NCBI GenBank assembly: GCA_964344185.1
Contig: CAYFMN010000020.1
Location: 21,323 to 85,322 of the forward strand
Source: JAJDAT01 sp964344185
GTDB taxonomy: Bacteria; Nitrospinota; Nitrospinia; Nitrospinales; JAJDAT01
DNA: 64,000 nt
Direction: 5' to 3'
Every line of letters starts with the position of its first letter. Position 1 is the first letter of the stretch. Positions 33,497 through 40,907 of the stretch are shown here, in pieces. Both the position numbers and the translations under genes were made by a program. The notes beneath the pieces were generated by a model. It worked only from the letters and a program-made list of their open reading frames with translations. It was not told the DNA's origin and made no database searches.

Positions 33497-35977
33497 TTAG
33501 TTTTTTTGCCAGCTAATTAATTTCTTGGGAGTTGATTCCTTTTCTTTACTCTTTGCACAGCGAAAACCATAATCTTCAAGTCCCATGGAAGGAGCGCTAT
33601 TATTTCGAAAAGAAGAATAAAGAAAGTTCGCTAAATCACGCCATGATCCTCCTCTTAGAGCCTTAAATTCCCCTCCGAAAGGACCTTTCGGATTTATTTT
33701 GTGTTTGTGGTCTGTATAATACTCTCCATTGTACCAATCGTCTACCCATTCTTTAACGTTCCCAGCCATATGTTCGAGTCCGAAGGGGCTTTTGCCGTTT
33801 GGTATGGAATCCACTGGAACCATAACTTTTAGTTTTTTTTCGTCCCATTGTTGATTAAAACGGGCTATAGTCGGGTTTGGTTTGGCGTCCCCCCACGGGT
33901 ATTTTCTACCGTCAATTCCGCGAGCGGCCTTTTCCCATTCGGCCTCTGTCGGGAGTCTTTTCTGTTTGAACCGACAAAAAGCGTCAGCCCCAAACCACGT
34001 TACGTTATTGATTGGGAACTTTTCATATCCTTTTTTTGGCGTAAATTTCTTGTCAAATTCCAAAACGCCATATTTATTATCTTTGTAATATCGATTTGGG
34101 TTAGGAGATTGGTTAAGGAACGCTGCAAACTGTTCTGCGCTAGTTTCGAATTGATCAATAAAATAAGAATCTAAAAATACTTTATGTTTTGGGCGTTCGT
34201 CATTTCCGTTATCGTCAGAACCCATGAAAAAGAATCCAGAAGGAATTAAAATCATTTCTTCTGAGCTGTTATTAAGGATTTTGGTATTTATAGATACGCC
34301 AAACTCGGCAAGCGCGTTTTTTGCCGCTTTTGCCATTTTTCCGTTTGGAGCTTTAGCCAAATACTTTTTGAAAAATTCGATAGCTTTTTCTTTCTTTTGC
34401 GATTCTTTGTATAACCATCCTTTAAAAAAATGTATTTCCATTAAGTCGGGAAATTTGCCCTCGGCTTCCGTCAAATCTCCTGTCATGCTTTTTAATAAAT
34501 TTAAATCTTTAGAGGACAGCGCTTTTTTATACCAGCTTTGAGCTCTTTCAAATTGTCGATCAAGAACGTTATAAAAACCAAGATTCATATGACCTAATGT
34601 TTTTAATTTGTCTGAGCCAGAGCTATTTTTCAAACCGCGTTTAGTCCATCCAATGGCCAATCCAACCTCCCCTTTACGATAATAAGTCCACCCTAATTGA
34701 ATGTATGACCTTAAGTTGTTAGGTTCCATTTCAATTAAATAGCGATATTGAGAAATTGCTTCGTCAAACTTTTCTAATCGATAAAAAGCTTCGGCTAATT
34801 TTTCTTTAAATTTGGGATTGTCTGGAAAAGCGTATTCTATTTTTTTTAAAGTCTGCAAAGCCATTTCATAATTTTTGAGTTGAAAATAAACCTCAGCGAT
34901 AGTTAAAGAAATTTGAGGATTATTTCTTTGATATTTTGCAATTTGTTTTAAGTGCAGAAGGGCTCCAATGAAATTACCTTGATCGATAAAAATTTGAACC
35001 AAATATCGATGCGCTGGGATATAACCGGGATCAATCTGCGCGACTTGTATAAACGCCTCTACTGCTTTCCCTTTTTTTCCAGAATCGGAATAGGAGATTC
35101 CTAAATTAAATAGTGTCGCCAAATTGTTTGGGTCAGTTTTTGCGGCCGCCTCATACTGTTTGATCGCATTTTTGAAGTCTTTTAACTCGGAGTATATATT
35201 CCCTAAATTATTACGAGCTTCGACTGAAAACGGATTAATTTGGGTAGCGAGATCTAAATAAAATACCGCTTTTTGGGGAAGATTGTGTTTGTAGTAAGCC
35301 ATTCCAACGTTTGAAAAATAAGCTCCAAGAGTTTGTTTTTTATTTAAACTTTTCATAAAAAAAGGCGAATTTTTTTCAACGCCAAATCGATTGTAATAAT
35401 AGCTGTCTGGGAGCGGGATACCTCCTTCTGTCGCTTCTATATTAATTTGAAGGCCTTCTGAATCGTACCGCGCAAAAAAATGGTTAGGTAAAGCGACGCC
35501 AAAAATTGGTTGTTTTAAATGCTCTGCCGCAATTAAATAAATTAACGACAAAGTCATGCAATAACCTTTTTGAGTTTCAAGCAGTCCGTGTAAAAATAAT
35601 TCGTTTGGGTTGATTGGGATTCCTTGTGGATCTAGTTTGTTTGTATATCGATATCCAAATTTTTTATGTATAACGTCTCTCAACGCTGAGACAACTTCCG
35701 AAGGTTGAGAATTCTTTTCAATACGCTTATTGATTTCTTCTATCAACGCTCCAATAGAAGTTTGAAAAAAGGTTTCATCGACATTTTTATCCCAATCTTT
35801 TGAAACGGCTAATAAGGTTTCACTTAGACTTATTTCATTGTCTTTTAGTTTTGGGATTGATGATAAGGATTCAGAAACATCTTCCGCAAATGAGGCTTTC
35901 GAGAATACTCCAAACCCAATAAAACAAAAAAAGCTTAATAAAATTGAATAGGCGAATAATTTAGCTAGTGAATTCAT
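33497..35977 (-). CDS. Exported transglutaminase-like / TPR / SUMF1-domain fusion protein
   Basis: The 826-residue protein has a signal peptide (residues 1-31). Next is a SirB1-type transglutaminase-like domain (about 75-215: GYCMTLSLIYLIAAEH, PNHFFARYD). About ten TPR repeats follow (215-545, for example YSELKDFKNAIKQYEAAAKT), then a SUMF1/formylglycine-generating-enzyme fold (565-810: PTEAEWEKAARG, HMAGNVKEWVDDWY, ALRGGSWRD). In the SUMF1 part the paired active-site Cys of true formylglycine-generating enzymes are missing, so it is probably a binding or other oxidase-fold module. Location is likely periplasmic. It lies close to the kinase/phosphatase cluster, and SUMF1 proteins are found near some T6SS loci, but a link is inference. 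Confidence 0.75.
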   Translation of the reverse strand: MNSLAKLFAYSILLSFFCFIGFGVFSKASFAEDVSESLSSIPKLKDNEISLSETLLAVSKDWDKNVDETFFQTSIGALIEEINKRIEKNSQPSEVVSALRDVIHKKFGYRYTNKLDPQGIPINPNELFLHGLLETQKGYCMTLSLIYLIAAEHLKQPIFGVALPNHFFARYDSEGLQINIEATEGGIPLPDSYYYNRFGVEKNSPFFMKSLNKKQTLGAYFSNVGMAYYKHNLPQKAVFYLDLATQINPFSVEARNNLGNIYSELKDFKNAIKQYEAAAKTDPNNLATLFNLGISYSDSGKKGKAVEAFIQVAQIDPGYIPAHRYLVQIFIDQGNFIGALLHLKQIAKYQRNNPQISLTIAEVYFQLKNYEMALQTLKKIEYAFPDNPKFKEKLAEAFYRLEKFDEAISQYRYLIEMEPNNLRSYIQLGWTYYRKGEVGLAIGWTKRGLKNSSGSDKLKTLGHMNLGFYNVLDRQFERAQSWYKKALSSKDLNLLKSMTGDLTEAEGKFPDLMEIHFFKGWLYKESQKKEKAIEFFKKYLAKAPNGKMAKAAKNALAEFGVSINTKILNNSSEEMILIPSGFFFMGSDDNGNDERPKHKVFLDSYFIDQFETSAEQFAAFLNQSPNPNRYYKDNKYGVLEFDKKFTPKKGYEKFPINNVTWFGADAFCRFKQKRLPTEAEWEKAARGIDGRKYPWGDAKPNPTIARFNQQWDEKKLKVMVPVDSIPNGKSPFGLEHMAGNVKEWVDDWYNGEYYTDHKHKINPKGPFGGEFKALRGGSWRDLANFLYSSFRNNSAPSMGLEDYGFRCAKSKEKESTPKKLISWQKN

Positions 35978-36269
35978 ACATTTATTTTGTAAAGTCCAAG
36001 GTTAAAGGGATCGATAAAGACCTGATTTTTTGACGATCAGTTTTTTCGATTTACGAATTGCGTACCGGCTAAAAGATTTTAGGGAGTTTATGATATCTTT
36101 AAATTCTACCATTAAAAATTTAAGGCTTTCTTAAAAAAATAAATATTTGGCTTTTAGGAGCTTAGCTTAATAAAAACGGATAACATAAATTTTAATAGCT
36201 ACAATTGAATAAAGCTGTTTTTTAGAAAAAACGCTAATGTTTAATGAAACGCTGATAGTAAGGAATAAA

Positions 36270-36677
36270 ATGAAAACTGATGGAGGGTCTGCAAAAGTTT
36301 TGGTAGTCGACGACGACCCAGAGGCTCGAGGATTTCTTTCAGTCTATTTAAAGAAGAAAAATTACTTATTTGAAGAAGCTGAGGATGGCGAAAAAGCTTT
36401 AGAAAAGATCCATAAATTCGGTCCCGATGTTATTCTTTTAGATATTTTAATGCCAAAGCTCACTGGAGACGAGCTAGTTAAAATGATAAAGCTATGGAAA
36501 CCTAATATTAAAGTTATCATGACAACAGCTTTAAGCGACCAGGAGATAAAAGCGGAATGTCTAAAAAATGGAGCTTTCGCGTGCGTTGATAAACCAATCA
36601 ACTTGGAGAATTTATTTTCCGTAATAAATGAAGCTTTGAGTTCTTCGGAAGAGAATAAAAACGATACGCCAATATAG
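36270..36677 (+). CDS. Single-domain response regulator
   Basis: The 135-residue protein is a CheY-like receiver only: acidic pocket VVDDDPEARG, phosphorylated Asp in DVILLDILMPKL, Thr in MTTALSD and Lys in VDKPINLENL. A short acidic tail follows and there is no output domain. The start at 36270 has AAGGAA five bases upstream. An earlier in-frame ATG at 36237 lacks this. No histidine kinase is in the window. It is convergent with the kinase/phosphatase operon. Confidence 0.85.
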   Translation: MKTDGGSAKVLVVDDDPEARGFLSVYLKKKNYLFEEAEDGEKALEKIHKFGPDVILLDILMPKLTGDELVKMIKLWKPNIKVIMTTALSDQEIKAECLKNGAFACVDKPINLENLFSVINEALSSSEENKNDTPI

Positions 36678-36732
36678 CTTAGAAATTCATTAAATCTCCA
36701 CGCTTTTGCCAAAATACTTTTCACATAAGATA

Positions 36733-37656
36733 TTAATTTCGCTCATTTTTTAATTTTCTTATTAATTCGATCCAGTGCGTTTTTCCTGGTTTTTCTCCTC
36801 GATATTTTTTTTGAAGCGTAGACTTAGGAATGCCAAAGTAGTTGCAGATAAACGCCTCGGTGTCTTGCCAACAATCCTCTCCATTTAATAGCTTTAAGTG
36901 CATTATAGAAAGCGTTCCGCTAAAAGGGCTTCTAGGATGGATTAAAGGGTCGTAAAGAGGCAATTCTTTAGGCGCGATTCCTAACCTTTTTATGTAATGG
37001 GCGAATAAGACGAGCATCGATTGATTTAGCTGAATACCCTTAGGAGCTATACGCACGATGTTTGGACCTTCTCTTTCTAAAAATGGTTTTTTGTGTTTAA
37101 GATATGTTTTTACCAATCCCTCCCAACAAATTTGAGAAACATTTCCAGGGTCAAATGGTTGGCTGTCGCCTGGACAACTGTCTAAATCGATAAGAAAAAT
37201 TTTAGTTTTTTTAGGAGTTTTTACTGCGAATATATTTTTTAAATCCAAGTCGGGATACCAAAACCCTCTTAGATTTAATGATCTAATACTAGCGGCTACT
37301 GACAAGACAATATTGATTTTATCTTCATTTCTTAAACTAGGAGTTTCAAAATATTCCGAAACTTTTCCTTTTTGAACAATGTTGAAAAGAGTATCCCCTT
37401 TCAAGCATTCCATGAAAGCATAATAATAATCGCCTCCTTTTTGTAGACGATAAATTCTCGGGGTATTTAAGAATGATTTGACGACCGCTTCATTCATTAA
37501 TTGCCAGCCAGGAGGCGGTTTTTGAAATCTTTTAACAAAAATATTTCGTCTGCCTGTTTCCCAAACGCCAAATTGGTCGTTAAGCGAAGACTGGCTTTTC
37601 CAATTAACGAGATTGGGATCGAAAGATTTTGTGAACAGTCCCAATTTAACTTGCAT
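36733..37656 (-). CDS. Divergent protein-kinase-fold protein (triad 2 kinase)
   Basis: The 307-residue protein has the landmarks of a kinase fold in degenerate form. They are a putative Lys in NIFVKRFQ, the catalytic-loop-like YPDLDLKNIFAV near residue 133 (Asp and Asn kept, His-Arg replaced), and IDLDSC in place of DFG. No glycine-rich loop is seen. The C-terminal 100 residues are unlike kinases (IPKSTLQKKYRGEKPG). It overlaps the upstream PP2C gene by 11 bases. It may be a pseudokinase or an atypical kinase. Confidence 0.6.
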   Translation of the reverse strand: MQVKLGLFTKSFDPNLVNWKSQSSLNDQFGVWETGRRNIFVKRFQKPPPGWQLMNEAVVKSFLNTPRIYRLQKGGDYYYAFMECLKGDTLFNIVQKGKVSEYFETPSLRNEDKINIVLSVAASIRSLNLRGFWYPDLDLKNIFAVKTPKKTKIFLIDLDSCPGDSQPFDPGNVSQICWEGLVKTYLKHKKPFLEREGPNIVRIAPKGIQLNQSMLVLFAHYIKRLGIAPKELPLYDPLIHPRSPFSGTLSIMHLKLLNGEDCWQDTEAFICNYFGIPKSTLQKKYRGEKPGKTHWIELIRKLKNERN

Positions 37657-38515
37657 GAATTCGCCCTATAAGACCTAAGGTTTTATCGTCTTGTGTTTTT
37701 GGATGGATTCCAGCGCTTTTTTGTTTTAACAAAAGAAAGTGTTCTAAATTTGGTTCTAGAAGCTGTTTGTTTTTTGTTAACGATAAGATAGTCTCTTTTG
37801 CTCCATCAGATGACAATATGACAAAATTGACATCGTTAGTTTGATAATTTTCTAAAGGAGATACAAACTTTTCACATGTGATTTTATTTCCTTTTAATTT
37901 TAACCGAAAAGTTACTCCTCCTTTTTTAAACGCAAAAAATTGATTTTCTTCTTTTTTAAAAATAGCGATTAATGAGTCTCCCGTAGCGGCACAACTTAAA
38001 TTTCCTGTGTTGTCCAAAGCGATAGCCGAAAAAGTCGAAGAAAATTCATAAAAAATAGAACTGGATTCAGAAGTCTTTTTTTTCAATGATGAAAGCGAAC
38101 GAACTAGGTTCTTTTCTTCTTCAGGATTTTCTTTTAGATGAGAAGACCATTTTATTCTGATCTTATTAACGGTTTCAGCGACAATATCAGTCAGATTTAG
38201 GTTAAGTTTTTTGCTTTTTGGCAAATTGCCCCAATGAGTCAATATTTGTTTGGAAAATTCCTGACCTAGCTCTTGCGCTAAAATCCTTGAGGAAAACGAA
38301 CCGATTCGCGATAAATCGCTTGTTCCATCAGCAATCCAAATAATCCATAATTGGTTTCCGAGAGATAAGACGCCTCCAGAATCTTCGCCTAGCTCTAAGT
38401 TTGAACCTTTCCCAGATGGAGCGCCTTTGCGAGGGCCTGACGACGTGACTATTTCGCAAATTAAGGCGCGGACTTTTCCATTTTCATTGTCGCTAAGAGC
38501 AGAGGCGGGCGTCAT
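37646..38515 (-). CDS. Divergent PP2C-type phosphatase (triad 2)
   Basis: The 289-residue protein keeps the PP2C skeleton: GEDSGG (first Asp) near residue 43, WIADGTSDL in place of DGHG, AATGDSLIAIF, VILSSDGAKE, and QDDKTLGLIG near the end. The metal-binding Asp residues appear to be kept although the signature is altered. It overlaps the vWA gene (ATGA) and the kinase gene (11 bases), so the three are translationally coupled. It is the presumed partner of the atypical kinase. Confidence 0.65.
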   Translation of the reverse strand: MTPASALSDNENGKVRALICEIVTSSGPRKGAPSGKGSNLELGEDSGGVLSLGNQLWIIWIADGTSDLSRIGSFSSRILAQELGQEFSKQILTHWGNLPKSKKLNLNLTDIVAETVNKIRIKWSSHLKENPEEEKNLVRSLSSLKKKTSESSSIFYEFSSTFSAIALDNTGNLSCAATGDSLIAIFKKEENQFFAFKKGGVTFRLKLKGNKITCEKFVSPLENYQTNDVNFVILSSDGAKETILSLTKNKQLLEPNLEHFLLLKQKSAGIHPKTQDDKTLGLIGRIHAS

Positions 38516-39477
38516 TCTGAAGTTTCTTCAGAGGGGCGAGATTGATCGATCAATAGACAAGAAGGGCAAAAGCCAGAAGCGCCGGAAGCCATTCTAAATA
38601 AACCTTTAAGGATTTGAGATCTTTCTGCGTCATCAAAAAGAAAAAAACCCTTTGCCGGAGAATGTTTAGGACAAATCGCCGCAAGTTCTTTCATCTGCTT
38701 TATTCCAGGGGACTCCTCATCCTCGCCAATAAACGCCGTCATCAAAATGGATTGTTCTATTTGCTCAAAGGGATTTTTGATGGCGGCGGTTACGTTGTGT
38801 TCTCCATCCGTATATATAAAGGCGCGAGCGTTCGGAATTGTAATAAAGTCCTCTTGTCCTTTGTCATCCTGGCGAACAACTTGGTGTTCCAGCGGTTTGA
38901 AATCTGTTAAGCCTCCAAAGTCTTTCAGGTTGCCTTCCAGATATTGCTGGAAAATATCGTAAGCCAGACTTATAGCTTGGTTTATATTGGTTGCTTTTGG
39001 TTCAAGAGTTTTTTTCTCCAGAGTTTCGTAAATAAAATCAGAGAAATTCTGACGGTTTTGATATTCGTCGATTATCTCTTTAATGCTTTTAGTCCAGATC
39101 CATGTGGGTTTCCCCGCAAAAACGCAGAGAGCGATGTATGCGCTATCAATATGGGTTAGGTTTTTTAGAGACCAAATTCCCGCCGCAGAATTACGCGCGA
39201 CCAAATCGTATTTGTTTCCTGGATAATCGGAACTTGGGAAAGCTGGGTCGGCCATTGAATAAGAACCGTCCATCATTAGAACACAAAGTCCGACTTCTCT
39301 CTCGAAAGAGATTGGATCCGGAGAGCTGGTTTCGGTTGTTTCTTCCGCTGAAGTTGTCGTCGAAAGTTCCGTTAGCCAACCCAAGCCATACTCACATTCC
39401 GGTTGGTTATTACAGTAACCATCTTCTGTTTTTTTGTCGTACTCTTTTTTGCAATTGGGACAAACGAATTTAGTCAT
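38512..39477 (-). CDS. vWA domain protein with N-terminal zinc ribbon (TerY-like, triad 2)
   Basis: The 321-residue product starts MTKFVCPNC with Cys6, 9, 22 and 28, a zinc ribbon. A Ser/Thr-rich linker leads to a von Willebrand A domain with complete MIDAS: D70-G-S72-Y-S74, Thr in ATNINQAIS, and Asp in YTDGEH. A further CPSC lies near the C-terminus (residue 307). The ATG at 39477 is favoured over a TTG at 39492. It heads the second vWA-phosphatase-kinase triad. The 103 bases before it separate it from the first kinase gene. Confidence 0.8.
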   Translation of the reverse strand: MTKFVCPNCKKEYDKKTEDGYCNNQPECEYGLGWLTELSTTTSAEETTETSSPDPISFEREVGLCVLMMDGSYSMADPAFPSSDYPGNKYDLVARNSAAGIWSLKNLTHIDSAYIALCVFAGKPTWIWTKSIKEIIDEYQNRQNFSDFIYETLEKKTLEPKATNINQAISLAYDIFQQYLEGNLKDFGGLTDFKPLEHQVVRQDDKGQEDFITIPNARAFIYTDGEHNVTAAIKNPFEQIEQSILMTAFIGEDEESPGIKQMKELAAICPKHSPAKGFFLFDDAERSQILKGLFRMASGASGFCPSCLLIDQSRPSEETSE

Positions 39478-39580
39478 GATTCCGAATTCCAAAATTAAAG
39501 AGTTTTATGATTTTTATTATAGCCTCTCTTTATTGGCCATAATAAATTTATTCTACAAGTCGAGCTTGGTTTTAAATTAT

Positions 39581-40900
39581 TTAAATGCGGATGACGCCCT
39601 TTTTTTTTCCAAAATAAACTTTGGTTCCGCTAACTAGTTTAAGCTTTTCTCCTGGAAGAATATCATTCGGGGTTTCGCCGGGTAAAGAAGAGACCCACTT
39701 TTCATTAGAAATATTTTTTATTGTAGGTTTTTCTTGGTCTGAAATTTTTGAGATCCTCTCTCCTATAGGAAATGAAAAATCGCAAGGTTTTGAATCGTCA
39801 ATATGATGGGGAAATAGTTTTGAGCCTTTGTTAAGCATGACAACTTTATTTTCTATTTTTATTCTTGGCGGTAAAGAGAGATTACTTTGACAAGACCAGC
39901 ATAAGCCGGCAGTTCCTTTATTTGCCTTAATAAAATCAGAATCGTAAAAGTTTTCCGACTCGCAGTTCGAACAATAAAAAATGGAGTCGCTAAGAAGAAT
40001 TAGAGAGTTCCTCCACTCGCTTTCCCTTACTCTTGAAGCTGGATCGGTTAGTCCTTCTCCAAAAGCCCGAATAAATAGGTTTCTCAGAAACTTTGGATAG
40101 ATAGGCCAAAATATTAAAGCGTTATCGTGATGGCCTGCAACCGGCTCGTTGGATGAGTCCATAGGGTCAAATATAAATAGAGGTTCCTTCCCATACAATC
40201 GGTTCATTGCAGGGAGATCCAAACATTTAATGGAAAGCTCTTTTTTCCCTTCAAGAGGGTGGTGCAGCAAAAGGAGGTAAAAGAGTAAAACCGATAATGA
40301 AAATAAATCAGTTTGAGAGTTTGGTCGCGCTTCCCTTCGGACTAATTCCGGAGCCATAAATCGAGGAGTGCCTAGTATCCCTCCCTGGCTTTGATCGTCT
40401 TCGGTTACGTTGTCGTTGTCGCAAATTTGAATTTCAGCAGTGTTAGGATCTAGAAAAATATTCCCAAAAGAAATGTCTCTATAGCATAGACCTTTGGAAT
40501 GAAGTTGCAAAAAATTATGAGCTAAATTTGCTCCCGTTAACGATAAGATTCTAAAAGAGGGGTCGATTCGCCTTTTCATTAAATTAGTCAACCCCTTAAA
40601 CCTTGAATCGCGTAGCGGCATAAAATAACCGAATCCAGAAATGTTTGGAGACTCGGCAAAAAGCGTTGGCCAAAGAAAACTTGGCGATGGAGGGCCTTTA
40701 TCTATGAGAGTTTTTAAAATGTCATGCTGCTTTTTTGTCGCAGCTTTAGGAAAATACCATTTTAGCGCCAAAGGTTTCCCATCTAGATTGACTTTATATA
40801 CTTCTCCTTGAGCTCCACTTCCAATAATATAGTCGACTTCACAATTTGTCTGTAAATCTCTTAAGAAAAGTTTGCAATTAGTTTTCAACAATTGATTCAT
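39581..40900 (-). CDS. Ser/Thr protein kinase with C-terminal zinc ribbon (TerY-P triad kinase)
   Basis: The 439-residue protein has a protein kinase domain. The glycine loop is GSGAQGEVYK (27-36), Lys47 lies in LALKWY, the catalytic loop is YRDISFGNIF (Tyr for the usual His), and DND replaces DFG. The GTPRFMAPELV activation segment is present. At residue 310 a zinc ribbon follows (CSNC and CWSC 29 apart). The last 100 residues resemble an FHA-like beta-sandwich (KNISNEKWVSSLPG, GEKLKLVSGTKVYFG). This domain order is that reported for kinases of the TerY-phosphorylation triad. It starts seven bases after the beta-helix gene and probably phosphorylates its neighbours. Confidence 0.82.
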   Translation of the reverse strand: MNQLLKTNCKLFLRDLQTNCEVDYIIGSGAQGEVYKVNLDGKPLALKWYFPKAATKKQHDILKTLIDKGPPSPSFLWPTLFAESPNISGFGYFMPLRDSRFKGLTNLMKRRIDPSFRILSLTGANLAHNFLQLHSKGLCYRDISFGNIFLDPNTAEIQICDNDNVTEDDQSQGGILGTPRFMAPELVRREARPNSQTDLFSLSVLLFYLLLLHHPLEGKKELSIKCLDLPAMNRLYGKEPLFIFDPMDSSNEPVAGHHDNALIFWPIYPKFLRNLFIRAFGEGLTDPASRVRESEWRNSLILLSDSIFYCSNCESENFYDSDFIKANKGTAGLCWSCQSNLSLPPRIKIENKVVMLNKGSKLFPHHIDDSKPCDFSFPIGERISKISDQEKPTIKNISNEKWVSSLPGETPNDILPGEKLKLVSGTKVYFGKKKGVIRI

Positions 40901-40907
40901 AAGTTAA

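Noticed and set aside
39102..39473. Plus-strand ORF of 123 residues opposite the vWA/zinc-ribbon gene
   Set aside because: It is antisense to a well-supported coding region and its composition is not protein-like.
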